Below, piece after piece: positions 45,001 to 57,627 of a stretch of DNA of 64,000 nucleotides. The notes under the pieces were generated by a model. It made no database searches, was not told where the DNA came from, and worked only from the letters and a program-made list of their open reading frames with translations. The number at the start of each line of letters is the position of its first letter. Position 1 is the stretch's first letter. Position numbers and translations under genes: made by a program. This DNA comes from Beta vulgaris subsp. vulgaris (Eukaryota > Streptophyta > Magnoliopsida > Caryophyllales > Amaranthaceae): positions 46,946,027-47,010,026 of the forward strand of contig NC_079205.1 of NCBI RefSeq assembly GCF_026745355.1, written 5' to 3'.

Positions 45001-46355
45001 GGGAGGGAGGAGCGACATATACTCCCACGCATACAGTGATACATCCACAACATTCATATACTCTTAATCACATACACAATAGTTTTTAGGGTTATAGTTA
45101 GTTTCTCTGTTTCTATCTTGAAACTGTTCGAGCGTTCTCTTTGCCAGCGGAGTGACAACGGCGGCGAAGTGTCGTTTGATTGTGTTGTTCTTAATTAGTT
45201 TCTCTTAATCAACTTTGGTAATCTCGTTCCTTTCTTCAATTAAATTTAGTTTTGTTCCTTGCCAATTTTTACTTTCTTTCTCTTATATAGTTAATATAAT
45301 CTCATATTCAATTGTCGTGAATTGGTATTCTTAGTTTCAATTAGTAGATTGCAATTTATACTAGCTGCATAATTATTCAATCTAAGCTTATACTTTGTCT
45401 CTTCTTGCAATTCAACGTGCAAATCTGTAACAAGTATATAGAATGATGACTTTTAAAGCTTTGTCATTATATTAATCATTAAATCTAAGTGCCGCTTTCG
45501 TTCTATTTCACTCTTGAACAGTGACTTACTTAATCCCCACTGTTAGTAATCCATTGTTGATGAATCTATGCCTAATAGCTTGATTAAGCGTAAGTGTTCT
45601 AAGTTATCTTATTAGATAAACTCTTCTTAATGCTCATTTTAGTGAATTAATCGTATCATTTAGTTTTCCTAATTCTCCAGATTTAGTCATAAAATTGCAG
45701 TGGTAACAGCTTGGTTATAAGTGTTTCATTAATAGCCCTTTAAATTGATATGCTGAGCTTTAGTAACTAGTATTAGACTATTATTAGTTTTCAATTGGTA
45801 TTATTAGTTTCTTGCTTTATTAATAAATTGCTAGTAATAGTCTAATCATACTAATTATTTAAGTTCGCATAGTAAGTGGGTAATTAGGCATAATATAAAC
45901 ATCCTTGTGGGTTCGACCCGTATTTGCTAGTATACCACTTTAGTACACCGTGCACTTGCGGTAATAGTTTTTATTCGTACAACCTGTTATTCTCTTAGTG
46001 ATGTCCACCAGAGCAGCAACATCATTGTAGCCATACACCACAGTAACAGCAAAAGATTTACTAGTAGCTTTGTGAAGGACTTCACAATGCACATGTTGAG
46101 CTGAACTATCACAAATATTCACCAAAAAAATACTTGCCATCCATACTAGCCAAATTCTACCTCCTTTGGAATTGATAGTTAGTGACAATAGAGAAATTTG
46201 AGCAGATCGAACTTAGGAAAGACTTTAGGGAAGTTTGTTGCCTTCACCCTAGTTTCAAGAAACCCAAATAACCCAATATTATAATGAGTTAGAATTTTCC
46301 TAACCTCATTATGTTTTGATGGGGCTACTTAAGCCTCTTATATTTCACTCCTAGG
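42060..46355 (-). pseudogene. LINE ORF2 (endonuclease and reverse transcriptase), interrupted
   Basis: The endonuclease starts near 46310 (NIGLFGFLETRVKATNFP), continues through GGRIWLVWMASIF (46188), is split by the solo LTR at 44624-45981 and resumes with AWIVMGDLNNILHLEDRIG and GISDHCPCIIKMDN (near 44330). Reverse transcriptase blocks are AAGPDGYIYTSNFFKKAW (near 43630), SAFIEKRMIMHNILICQDMM, MKIDFRKVYDSVHWQFV (near 43200), NKGLRQGDQISPLLFVLVME (near 43050) and the active-site block HLVSTDDLMMF (near 42920), where the usual FADD is STDD. A zinc-ribbon (zf-RVT) part with YDWICKPKKKGGLGLR and WVWNKANIPKHSFLAC ends at 42060. Confidence 0.9.
44624..45981 (+). repeat. solo LTR inserted in the LINE
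   Basis: The 1358-bp segment starts TGATTAGCTC and ends ATTCGTACA, with flanking ACCTG at 44619-44623 and 45982-45986. It contains no coding sequence. Its end (TGGGTTCGACCC, then GTGCACTTGCGG) resembles the 3' end of LTRs of Gypsy/Tat-like plant elements. A 5-bp duplication around a single LTR is what recombination between two LTRs leaves behind. Confidence 0.8.
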
Positions 46356-46549
46356 TTATCCATCGGAGATAGAACCATGTGCTCCCCCTAACACTTCCAT
46401 TGCATCAACTTGTACCTTCATGACTCCTACCATCACAACTTTCAGTTTTCCAGCTTGACCCTCATCTGTCACTAAGCTATCAGAGCAAGTTAGTCCTGCA
46501 CCATTTGACTGATCTTCAGTTTCTAGAGCTTCAATAACTTGATCTACAG

Positions 46550-47680
46550 TGTAAGTACAAGAGACACTCAAGAGGGGGGGGGGGTGAATTGAGTGTTTGT
46601 CCGAATGTTGTAACTTTTTCGATTATAGTAAGAACAGTAAAAGAACAGTTCTCTAGCAGCGGAAATAAAAGCAATGAATAAATAACACCAGGATTTAACG
46701 AGGTTCGACTTCTAATAAGTCTACGTCCTCCACTCACTCACTCACTCTTTTATTAATCAACTAGAATAACAAAAGAATTACACTCAATCACTTATGCACC
46801 TATGCACAAGATGATTCCCCAACTTCCACCTATGGAAGTTCGACTCAACCACCAACTATGATGGTTCAAATGAAGTTGATCCCTGATCAACTTCCCCAGC
46901 AAATTGAACTCACAGAATGCTCAAATACAATTAGTTTTCCCTCAAAAACAAACAGCCTTACGCTTAGAATGAGAGTAATTTAAGATCTATGTGGTATTCG
47001 GGTTTATGCTTGGATTTGAGAGTTCAAGAGATGAAGTGCTTTTGCTTAGAGTATTCTGAAAATATGCGTGCAAAAGCTTAAGGTTTGTGTGTTAGCAAAA
47101 CTCTTTAAATAAGCCTTTGGTAAGTAAATGTTTACATGATATTATGAGATATATTTTCTTAGAAATATGGAAATTATTCCAAGGAAAATATACTCAGTAT
47201 AATATCATATAACACACTTACCATAATTAAGAAATCTTGCTCACACAACAAACCATGCATCCGTGTATTTTGAAAATCAATTTTACGCGGAAAGAAACTT
47301 TCCTAAAATACGAATGCATGAAGTAAAACCTTGAGGACTGGTTCAGATCTGTTCCCAGACTGTTTCAATCAACCAAGTTTTACTTGTAGTTGTGTATGAC
47401 AAGTAACCGAGTTTCTTGTCATCCACAACTAGTCATCTCTCTAGTTTCAAACCTTATAGTGCATTCAAACCTTTATACCACTTACATTGCATCTAAGACC
47501 TAAATGCTACAACTTGATCTTGGTCTTCATGCAATTCTTCAAGACTTGGCTTCACTAGCTTCGTCTTTCTATCCATTGAACTCGTACTTTGGCACCTACA
47601 CATGTAAACAGAAACATGCATGCAATATTTAAGTTCAATGTGGTTTGTCATCATTCAAAACTCAAAAAGGGAACATAACA
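46550..47680 (-). repeat. 3' LTR of SIRE-type element E
   Basis: The 1131-bp LTR starts TGTAAGTACAAGAG on the plus strand and ends GAACATAACA. It matches 56504-57627 with scattered single-base changes, a longer G-run near 46574-46584 and small indels. Confidence 0.95.
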
Positions 47681-48339
47681 AATTCCCCTTTTTGATGATG
47701 ACAAACCCTGAAGTTCCCCTGCAAATAATATCATTAGTTTTGGAACTTTTTCAAAAAATTGAATTCTTAAGATAAGAACTCAAAGCACTGGTCTCGTACT
47801 GTTCCTGCAGATTAAGCATCATTTACAAGTACACCAGTTCACAACTAACTGACAACAGTTTAAGAAAGAGTTTCTAAGTACCATAGGCAAATACTGATTA
47901 GACTCAGAGCTCTTAGACTTAAACATGCATTCGCAAGAAGAACATCAGTAGTGTTCAGACTTATTTCTAAGTCATTAGGGTGAAAAGAAGTAAAGTGCTT
48001 TGAATACACTCAATCCAAACCACTTCTGGTCTGTCACCACTAACAAGGCACTCAGCCTTGTTCTAGTTGCTGCAACACACACAAGTTGTAACACCAGACT
48101 CTTCCCCCTAAGATAGGGGAAAAGATCACAGAACTTCACACCTGCTTCCCCTTTTGGCATCATCAAAATAAATCAAGGGTACAATCAAGGAACAAAACAA
48201 GCAGTAGATAACAATAAGTCAAGCTAAATAGGCAGTCTAACAGCATTCTAGGGATGCTGATGCTACCAAAGTTCCTGCAGAGTACCAAAAGCTACTTGTC
48301 CTAATAAGAGTTATTACAGACCAGTAGTAGACCAAATTA
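47681..48339 (-). other. 3' untranslated part of element E
   Basis: No coding similarity between the env-like remnant and the 3' LTR. The polypurine tract is at 47681-47693. Confidence 0.6.
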
Positions 48340-50390
48340 CAAGATCAATATGTTTTTGTAATTTGGGAAGGGGGGAACCAGAGATAAGTTAATAAAAGAG
48401 AGGGGTTAGCAGCAAAAAAAGAAGAAAAAAAGAAATCAATCAGCTCCAGAGTCATTTTCAGTCCCATCATCTTCTTCCTCCTCAAGCTCTGAACATCTTC
48501 TTCGTTTTCTTCCTCCTCCTCTCTTCTTTCTCCTCGCCTTCTCATCATCTTCATCACCAGCAGCATGGGATGACTCTCCTTTCCTCAGAATCCTCTCCCT
48601 GAATACCAGCTTGTCAAGGCGAACCTCAACTCTCTGTAGGATTCCTGAAGAGCAGTGCAAAGCTTGAGTAACACTATTAGCATATTCTGCATCATCTGAT
48701 TCTGGTCACTCAACTGCTTCACCAAGGCATAAGTAGCCTGAACTGATTCGGTACTGGTCCCTTCACCAAAGCACACCCTTTGCTGCACTTTTCATTTTAG
48801 AACACCACCTGCATATGACATGCCCTTCTGACCTATAATCTGATTCGTAAGGTGAGACATGGTGCCATAGTCTCCCACCATACGAATTTTCCAATGAGTG
48901 AAACTAAGGTCAGCCATCCTCCATAGGGCAGTGCATGCTTAGGCCTTCTCCGCACAGCAGATCATGTGACATAATATCATAGCAGGGAGATTGACTGGAA
49001 TGTGTTCCATTAGACAGTATATGAGAACACTATCCATCAACCGAACACTCATGCGCCCTTGTGCTATGGAAAACACAATCTTTGAGGCTATGGTATGAAA
49101 GATCCTCATGATTGGCTCCCTTAAGTGGCCAATGGTGTACCCCTGCTTAGGGTCAGGAGGACCAGTGAACAACCTGGTCTGGATCTGTTCTGCTTGAGGC
49201 CTTTAACTGTGGGCCAGTTCTCCCTTGAGTACTCATCAGTCCCTTGTTGGGACTTTGAGAATTTCAGCCAAATCTTCTCAGATAAATTAATGGGAGTGCC
49301 CTTAACAAAAGCAAAGTAGGACCCATCGTCCTTAGTATGCAGGTGTTCATAAAATTCCTCAACCAAAGGCATAAACACATCAAGTTCTTTGGCAAATACA
49401 CAGACCATTTTGAAATCTAAGGCTTCCTTAACCTCATGCAAGAATTTCTGAAACCCAACTCTTTGCAAAAAAACCAACCAGAATAGACCTATCCCTCAAA
49501 TCATACAAGGCTCGGAGTATAGACTTACTTTCTTGGGTTTAGAACCTCTGCAGCAGCAATAGCAGGCAACTTCCTCTTTTTGTCGCGGGAACATCTGGTT
49601 CTGGTTCCTGCACATCTCCTTGCCTTTGGAAGATCAGCACCCTTCCTAGCAACCGTCTTTATCCTTGTGCCTTGCTGCACAGCCTTAACACCCCCTTCTT
49701 AGAAACTTCCCCTCAACATCAGCACCTTCCTTCTTCTTTAATTTCTCCACTGGTTTGGGTGGATTGTAGGGGTAGAGATTTTGGGCTTGGTGGTTTTGAA
49801 CTGCTGTTTTGTGGGAATGGGTTTGGTAACCGTCTTCTCAACAGACTTAACCGCTTTTGATGGCGTTTCTTGGCGGCAACCTTCTTTGCCTTTTAACTAC
49901 AACATCCTCCTTCTCAATTTCTTCTCCAATCTCCTGATTTTCCGGTTCGACTCACCCACCGGCTCCGACTCCTTTTCAGAATTCTGACTCCTCCATCTTC
50001 TCCGACTCCTCTGGCTTAGACTCCTCAACCGGTTTTGGTGAGGAGCCTTTGATTTTGTGTGTGACAGGCTTTTTGGGAGTGGTGGTTTTTGTAACTTTGG
50101 GAGTGGCAGGTTTTGGTGATTTTGGCGGTTGATTTTGGAATAACTGCTTTGTGGTGGTAGATTTTGTGGTGGATTTGGTTGAGTTGTTTTTGTAGTGGTG
50201 GATTTTGTGGTTGCTGGCTTCTTGAAGTTCCTCGTATTAAGGTTCTTCCTCATCTTCAACCTCTTCCTCCACAATCGGATCTCCACTGGTCACCACTTCC
50301 TTTGCTTCTTAGTTCAATTTCAGGAGATTCTTCAACCTCCTTTTCGACCAACCTAGTACTCTTCTTTTGACATGATGAGACTGAATTCCT
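48340..50390 (-). pseudogene. envelope-like gene of SIRE-type element E
   Basis: Downstream of RNase H and in the same direction, the minus strand carries broken frames of an extra protein. It has a Pro/Ser/Lys/Thr-rich N-terminus (SCQKKSTRLVEKEVEESPEI near 50360, then the rich region 49897-50290), and a central domain (LDVFMPLVEEFYEHLHT, SYFAFVKGTPINLSEKIW, near 49290-49390; then MSVRLMDSVLIYCLMEHIPV, near 49000-49060). A heptad-like segment (QATYALVKQLSDQNQMMQ, near 48720) and an acidic/basic tail follow. The central domain matches the plant transposon protein domain found in SIRE-type env-like proteins. Its role is unknown. Four or more frameshifts are visible. Confidence 0.75.
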
Positions 50391-50932
50391 CTGTTTTGAG
50401 CACTTGAGAAAAGAAGAAAAACTTGAACAATTTGTGTTTCAAGAATTCGAGAAAGAAAAGAGTAGAAGAGAAATTAGGGTTTGATCGAGAGAAAAGCAAC
50501 AAAGAAAAAATCAGGAAAAATGTGATCAGAGAGAATAAGAGAGAAATAAGGAAAGTATGATCACATGCAAGAATATATATAAGATGGTAAGAAAAAAAAT
50601 CAAACGGATATATCCGTTCTTCGCAAACTGCAGTTGCCTTAATTACAACCGTCACTTCATTTATTTTCCTAATTTGAAATTTGAAAAATAAACAAATATT
50701 CAGAGAATAACCGCCTCAAGAATCTGGTTCCTAAGTGGTCTGCAACTGGTCTGTGCCAACTTACCTTTTTAAGACTTATGCTTAAGTACCAAGTACTAAG
50801 ATGATCAGTTCAGCATCGCATAAGAACTTTGTAAGCCCTAAAAAGCAAAAGCAAAATGTACAACAAAAAAAAAATATATACACAAATTGACATCATTTGA
50901 CTAGCCAAAGGGACAAGTCAAGACCTAAGAGC

Positions 50933-53900
50933 TCATTGTCTAATCTTAATCATACCCAACAAGGTACGAAGCTTGATGAACACTTCTCTGCTCAAAGGTT
51001 TTGTAAATATGTCAGCTAGTTGATCTTCTGACCTGCAAAACTCCAACTCAACATTACCTTTTTCAACATTGTCCCTTAGAAAATGATGCCTAATCTCAAT
51101 ATGCTTGGTTTTAGAATGCTGGACAGGATTTTTCGAAATATTGATTGCACTTGTGTTATCACATAAAATAGGAACACTTCCGAAACAGACCCCAAAATCC
51201 TTTAGTTGTGACTTTATCCACAAGAGTTGAGCACAGCACAAAGCAGCAGCAATGTACTCAGACTCAGCTGTGGATAATGCTACAGAATTTTGTTTCTTAG
51301 ATCCCCATGAAATGAGACAAGAACCTAAGAAGTGGGCCATTCCAGAAGTACTCTTCCTGTCCACAATAAAACCAGCAAAGTCAGCATCTGTGTATCCAAT
51401 GAGGCTCATGCTGCTGCCCTTTGGATACCACAAACACAAATCATCAGTACCATTGAGATATCTAAGAATCCTTTTAACAGCCTTTAGGTGAGATTCTTTA
51501 GGGTTGCTTTGAAATCTCGCACACAACCCTACTGAAAACACTATATCTGGCCTACTGGCTGTTAAGTAAAGCAATGAGCCAATCATACCTCTGTATAGCG
51601 TGCCCTCAACATCCTTTCCCTTCTCATCAAGGCTCAATTTTGTAGAAGTTGGAATAGGTGTTTCATAGGACTTGCTATCTTGCAGACCATACCTCTTCAC
51701 AGCTCCTTGAGGTATTTCTGTTGATGGATCATGATTCCATCTTTGGTTTGCTTGATTTGAAGCCAAGGAAGAATCCAAGTTCTCCCATCATACTCATCTC
51801 AAATTCGCTCTTCATCAAATCTGCAAACTCTTACACAAATCAGGATTAGTAGCTCCAAACAAAATATCATCAACATATATTTGGACCACTAACAGATCAG
51901 TTCCCCTTTCTTTCAAGAATAGTGTCTTGTCAACTGATCCTCTCTTATAAGCCATTTTCTAAAAGAAAACTGGAAAGTCTCTCATACCAAGCTCTAGGAG
52001 CTTGTTTGAGCCAAAAGAGCTTTGTACGAGTTTAAAAACATGATTTGGCAAGTCACTATCCTCAAACCAGGGGGTTGCTTTACATAAACATCTTCTTTCA
52101 ATAACCATTAAGAAAGGCTGTCTTAACGTCCATTTGAAAGAGTTTAAAGTTCATTTGAGCGAATGCAATTAATATCCTGATAGCTTCAAGCCTGGCTACT
52201 GGAGCAAAGGTTTCATCATAATCAATTCCTTCTTGTTGATTAAACCCTTGAACCACTAGCCTAGCTTTGTTTCTGACTATAATTCCTGAATCGTCCAATT
52301 TGTTCCTGAACACCCATTTAGTTCCAATAACAGACATGTTCTCCGTCCTGGGTTCAAGATGCCATACTTGATTTCTCTCAAACTGATTGAGTTCATCTTG
52401 CATGGCTAGAACCCAATCTGGATCCGTTAAAGCAACCTTATAGTCAGTAGGTTCAACATTTGATAAGAAGGAATAGAATGCACAAAAGTTTTGCAAAGTA
52501 GAATTCCTTGTCTGCACCCCTTGTTAATATCACTAATGATTAGATCAGTGGGGTGAGAGGACTTGTACTTAAAAGATTTGTTCATATCAAAGTTTGCATT
52601 TGTGCCTTCTAATGTTGAACCTGTTCCTGTACTGGTTCCCCCTGTCTCATTGTTGTTTTGAGCAGGTGAACCAGTTTCCATAGTGGTCTCATCTGCATCA
52701 TCTTCATGTGGATGAGCATCTGAGTCACTATCTCCTTCCCTTACCTCTTGAGCTACCTGATTCTGTGCTGGACCAGACTCTTCCTCTCTATGAGAGTTGT
52801 GTGGTGAGCCTGGTTCAGCACCTTCTTCATCCTTAGCCCTGTAAAGTTCAGCATACCAATTTCGAACTCATCAGCATCTTCAACCTGCACATGCTTGCTG
52901 AACATGTTAGTCTCATCAAACAAGACATGGATACTTTCTTCAACACACAAGGTTCTTTTATTGAAAACTTTGTATGCCTTGCTGTGTGAAGAGTATCCAA
53001 CGAAAACAGCCTCATCACTCCTAGGGTCAAACTTGTCCAAACTTGATTTACCATTGTTGTGTACAAAACATTTGCACCCAAAAATACGTAAATGTGCAAT
53101 GTTTGGTTTTCTTCCCCTAAGGAGCTCATAAGGTGTTTTCTTCAGTAAAGGTCTCAACATTACTCTTTCAAAATATAACACGCAGTACTCACAGCCTCAG
53201 CCCAGAAGTTTCGAGGAAGACCACTCTCTAGAAGCATTGTTCTTGCCATTTCTTCTAGAGTGCGATTTTTCCTTTCAACCACTCCATTTTGTTGTGGAGT
53301 TCTAGGAGCTGAAAAATTGTGAGATACACCATGATCATTACAGTAGGTTACGAAGCTGACATTGTCAAATTCAGAACCATGATCAGACCGGATAGAGACC
53401 AGTTGATGACTAATCTTGTTTTGGACTTGTTTTACCAGAATTTCAAATTCTTCAAAAGTTTCATTTTTAAACTTCAAAAAGATTGTCCAAGTGAAACGAG
53501 AATAATCATCAACTAACACAAACACATAACTATGACCATTTCGACTTTGCACCGCATGGGCCCACACAAGTCCATGTGTACAAGTTCGAAAGGTCTAGTT
53601 GTGCTTACAAACTTCTTTGGCTGAAAAGAGGACTTGACATGTTTACATTTAGCACATTCATGACAAATATGATCTGCAGCAAACTTGATGTTAGGTAAAC
53701 CTGTCACCAAGTCTTGAGATCTCAGTTTATTAGTAAAGAAAAACTCACATGTCCAAGTCTCTTATGCCACAGCCAATGATCATTCTTTATAACACTAAGA
53801 CAAGTGGCACTGGTCTTTGGAATCTGACTTAAAAATGTTATGTAAACATTGTTATGTCGAAATCCCTTGCAGACCAGTTCCCTTGTTTCAGTGTTGACTA

Positions 53901-54198
53901 TATGACAAAGATTGGTTTCAAATTCAACATGGTTTCCTTTGTCACATAGTTGAGAAATGCTCAAGAGGTTATGTTTCAAACCTTCTACATAGTAAACATC
54001 ATTAATCGCTTGAGAAAGTGTCTTACCAACTTTACCTATACCTTTAATCAAACCTTTGCTATTGTCTCCAAAGGTGACACTTCCTCCTTCATAGGCTACG
54101 AGTGAGAGAAATTGACTTTTATCTCCTGACATGTGTCTGAGCAACCACTGTCCAAATACCAGTATGGTTTTGCTCTCACTCTAACCTGCACAAACAAA
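50933..54198 (-). pseudogene. pol of SIRE-type element E
   Basis: The protease region ends RHMSGDKSQFLSL (54144). Pre-integrase (WLWHKRLGHVSFS, near 53740), integrase (GHSYVFVLVDDYSRFTW, SIRSDHGSEFDNVSF, NGVVERKNRTLEEMAR; 53160-53567), reverse transcriptase ([44 protein letters not shown]; 52098-52517, with YVDDILFG near 51870-51895) and RNase H (50933-51778) follow. RNase H shows YTDADFAG, STAESEYIAA, LCDNTSAINIS and QLADIFTKPL, all catalytic acids kept. Frames change near 53700, 53170, 52500, 52090 and 51780. Confidence 0.93.
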
Positions 54199-56448
54199 TC
54201 AAGGTTTAGTTTTAGGAACCCAGACTTTCTTGGGTTCCTTGTCCTTGGAAACTGGTTTGACTCTGTCCTTTCTAACCCAGATTTGTTTTACATTGGTCTT
54301 CTTAGTTTTATCATGTTTTCCATTGTTAGACCAATTGTGTGTGTGACCCTTCTGATAAGGCATTGTGAACATGAGACTGATTTCTTTTATCATTTTTTGC
54401 TTAGTCCAACAAGTATTAATAACATGACCATTCTTACCACAGTAGGTACATACAGTGCATGTCCTTTGCAAACACGTACTTACCTCTCTTGAATTCGAAA
54501 TCCAAGTCTCATCTCTTCCCAACTTTGGTGGCTGTTGGGAACTGGTTCCAAATACCCTAATCCAAACCTCTGAGGATTACCAGGTTGTGAGTCAGAATGT
54601 TTAAAGTACTCTGAGCATCGAGCAACCTGTTCATCTGTCTCAAGCAGTCACTCAAATCCTGTTCCTTGGTTTCAAGTTTCTTAAGTTGAGCTTCATTAAA
54701 TTCTGCAGCAATGGCAAGATCCAACTTTGCCTTATGAAGCTCATCCTTAAGTTTTGAAACCAGTTCTGGATCTGGTTCAGAAGTGGTCCAATGTTCTTGC
54801 CTTTTCTTAGTTCATATAATTCGGATTGAAGATCACAGATCTTACCCTCATATTCCAAACATAAGTCTTCGATATTAACACTAGGACCACTTGTGCCAGC
54901 AAAAGAAGCTTTCAAATCCACATACTCATTGAACAATTCTTCCACATCATCAATAGATATTATGAGCCAAAATTAAATCAGAATGTTCTAAAGAAAGCTT
55001 TTCTTTTGAGTAACTCGAAATTTATACCTTCAACTTCAGCCTCCTTGAGTTTACTAAATCCTCTATCATTATTTTGATAAAATCAGTTTTTGAAAAATCT
55101 GATTGAGGTCTTAGCATCTCAAGCTCAATGTTCTTCTGATCCAAACTTATTTCAAGCTCTGAAATTTTTTCTTTCAGTTCTGTACAAATAAGTTCAAGTT
55201 CAGCAGAACGGCTTTCACTTAGGTCTAAGTTTCGAGTTACTTCTCTCAACTTCTTTTTGTTAGCTTTATAAGCAGCATTCCTTTAACATTTTGTTCAATA
55301 GCAGAATCAATAAAACCTAGTAACTCATCTCTATCACAATATCTCATTTGTTCTTGCATATTAGAGATAGTTACTTGTTCTTCGTCGGAAGAGCTGCTTC
55401 CTGCCATGAGGCACATGTGTCCTTTCTTTCCTAAACTGGTCTGCTTCTGGTCTATGTCTCCAATCAAGCGTCACACACATTAGGGCTTCATCTTCCTCGC
55501 TTTCACAACCTGAATCAGAATCACCCCAGGCGGCTAGCATAGCCCTCTTAGTCATTTTCTTCTCTCTCTGTCCTCCTTTATCATTCTTCCATGCTGGACA
55601 ATCCTTGATCATGTGTCCAGTTTCTCCACATTTGAAGCAACCAGTGCTGGAACTGGTCTTCTTCAAGTTGCCCTTGTTCTTCAAGACTTCCCCTTGAACT
55701 GCGTTCTAGACTCCTCTCAAACCTCTTAGCCATGAGCCAATCTCATCGAGATCTTCATCATTTTCCTCACCCTTCAAAGCTAACCCACGATTTTGGTTGT
55801 CTTTCCTCCTTTGAATCCACCAACATCTCATGAGTCATTAATGACCCAATAAGTTGTTCATGGACAATTCGTTAGATCCTTAGCCTCCTGAATAGCAGTC
55901 ACCTTGGGCAGCCTTTACCTGTCAAACTTCTCAAGATCTTTCTCACCAAATCTTCATTAGTAAAGTCTTTTCCAAGAGATTTAAGTTCATTGATAATTGT
56001 CATGAAACGAGTAAACATATCTCTTATATTTTCATCTCGGTTCATATCAAAAGTTTCATATTTAGCATAAGCATATCAACTTTAGATCTCCTGACTTCAC
56101 TAGTGCCTTCATAGGCTAATTCTAAGGTTTCCCATATTTCCTTAGCAGTAGACATGCTAATATACGGCTTACCTCATTATCAGCAATACCTTGTTGAAGT
56201 AGTGACATGGCCTTTGCATTCTTCTCGAAGGTCTTCAGATACGTAGTAGTGTACTCACTCTCCTTCTTCTCTGTTCCATCTGAATTGTTAGCCACCTTCC
56301 TTGGTCCATTCCTGATGATCATCCAGCACTCATAGTCTGTGCCAATGATCAGATTTCTCATGCAATTCTTCCACCAAGGATAGTTGGTTCCATTGAACTT
56401 TGGTAGCCTTGATCCTCCGGGTCCACTAGTCATTTCTTGAGTAGTCAT
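54199..56448 (-). pseudogene. gag of SIRE-type element E
   Basis: Gag starts at 56448 (MTTQEMTSGPGGSRLPKFNG) and includes NMRDENIRDMFTRF-like sequence near 56010 and a CCHC knuckle (CFKCGETGHMIKDC, near 55600-55645). A long coiled-coil segment follows (ELELICTELKEKISELEISL near 55160, then 54652-54945), and a second knuckle (CTYCGKNGHVINTC, near 54415-54455). Large coiled-coil gags with two knuckles are typical of SIRE elements. Frameshifts break it near 56120, 55400, 55245 and 54950. Confidence 0.88.
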
Positions 56449-56488
56449 TATGTCCTCCTTCTCTAGGTGTTACCCTTTCAAGAAGTTA

Positions 56489-56501
56489 GGCTCTGATACC
56501 A
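56489..56501 (-). promoter_or_regulatory. primer-binding site of element E
   Basis: TGGTATCAGAGCC on the minus strand, two bases inside the 5' LTR, is a perfect complement of the plant initiator methionine tRNA 3' end. Confidence 0.92.
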
Positions 56502-56503
56502 AT

Positions 56504-57627
56504 TGTAAGTGCAAGAGACACTCAAGAGGGGGGTGAATTGAGTGTTTGTCCGAATGTTGTAACTTTTTCGATTATAGTAAGAACAGTAAAAGAACAGTTC
56601 TCTAGCAGCGGAAATAAAAGCAATGAATAAACAACACAAGGATTTAACGAGGTTCGACTTCTAATAAGTCTACGTCCTCCACTCACTCACTCTTTTATTA
56701 ATCAACTCAGAATAACAAAAGAATTACACTCAATCACTTATGCACCTATGCACAAGATGATTCCCCAACTTCCACCTATGGAAGTTCGACTAAACCAACT
56801 ATGATGGTTCAAATGAAGTTGATCCCTGATCAACTTCCCAGCAAACTGAACTCACAGAATGCTCAAATACAACAGTTTTTCTCTCAAAAACAATCAGCCT
56901 TACACGCTTAGAATGAGAGTAATTTAAGATCTATGTGGTATTCGGGTTTATGCTTGGATTTGAGAGTTCAATAGATGAAGTGCTTTTGCTTAGAGTATTA
57001 TGAAAATATGCGTGCAAAAGCTTAAGGTTTGTGTGTTAGCAAAACTCCTTAAATAAGCCTTTGGTAAGTAAATGTTTACATGATATTATGAGAGTATATT
57101 TCTTAGAAAATATGGAAATATTCCAAGGAAAATATACTCAGTATAATATCATATAACACACTTACCATAATTAAGAAATCTTGGTCACACAGCAAACCAT
57201 GCATCCGTGTAATTTGAAAATCAATTTTACGCGGAAAGAAAACTTTCCTAAAATACGTATGCATGAAGTAAAACCTTGAGGACTGGTTCAGATCTGTTCC
57301 CAGACTGTTCAATCAACCAAGTTTTACTTGTAGTTGTGTATGACAAGTAACCGAGATTTCTTGTCATCCACAACTAGCTCATCTCTCTAGTTTCAACCCT
57401 TATAGTGCATTCAAACCTTTATACCACTTACATTGCATCTAAGACCTAAATGCTACAACTTGATCTTGGTCTTCATGCAATTCTTCAAGAGTTGGCTTCA
57501 CTAGCTTCGTCTTTCTATCCATTGAACTCGTACTTTGGTACCTACGCATGTAAACAGAAACATGCATGCAATATGATAGTTCAATTTGGTTTGTCATCAT
57601 TCAAAACTCAAAACAGGGAACATAACA
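56504..57627 (-). repeat. 5' LTR of SIRE-type element E
   Basis: The 1124-bp LTR is the partner of 46550-47680. It starts TGTAAGTGCAAGAG on the plus strand and ends GAACATAACA before the TACAG flank. Confidence 0.95.

Larger units (their letters stand above)
46550..57627 (-). mobile_element. SIRE-type Ty1/copia retrotransposon E with envelope-like gene
   Basis: LTRs at 46550-47680 and 56504-57627 are flanked by an exact TACAG duplication (46545-46549 and 57628-57632). The primer-binding site TGGTATCAGAGCC is perfect, and a polypurine tract (AAAAAGGGGAATT) abuts the 3' LTR. Gag with coiled coil, pol and an extra gene downstream of RNase H follow in that order. The extra gene, long LTRs and large gag place it in the SIRE/Maximus lineage. 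Length 11.08 kb. The two LTRs are very similar, so the insertion is fairly recent, yet the genes are frameshifted. Confidence 0.95.

Noticed and set aside
50353..50655. 100-codon Phe/Leu-rich frame before the env-like gene, possible membrane protein
   Set aside because: Composition reflects T-rich untranslated DNA between RNase H and the env-like gene; the frame does not join the env-like frame.
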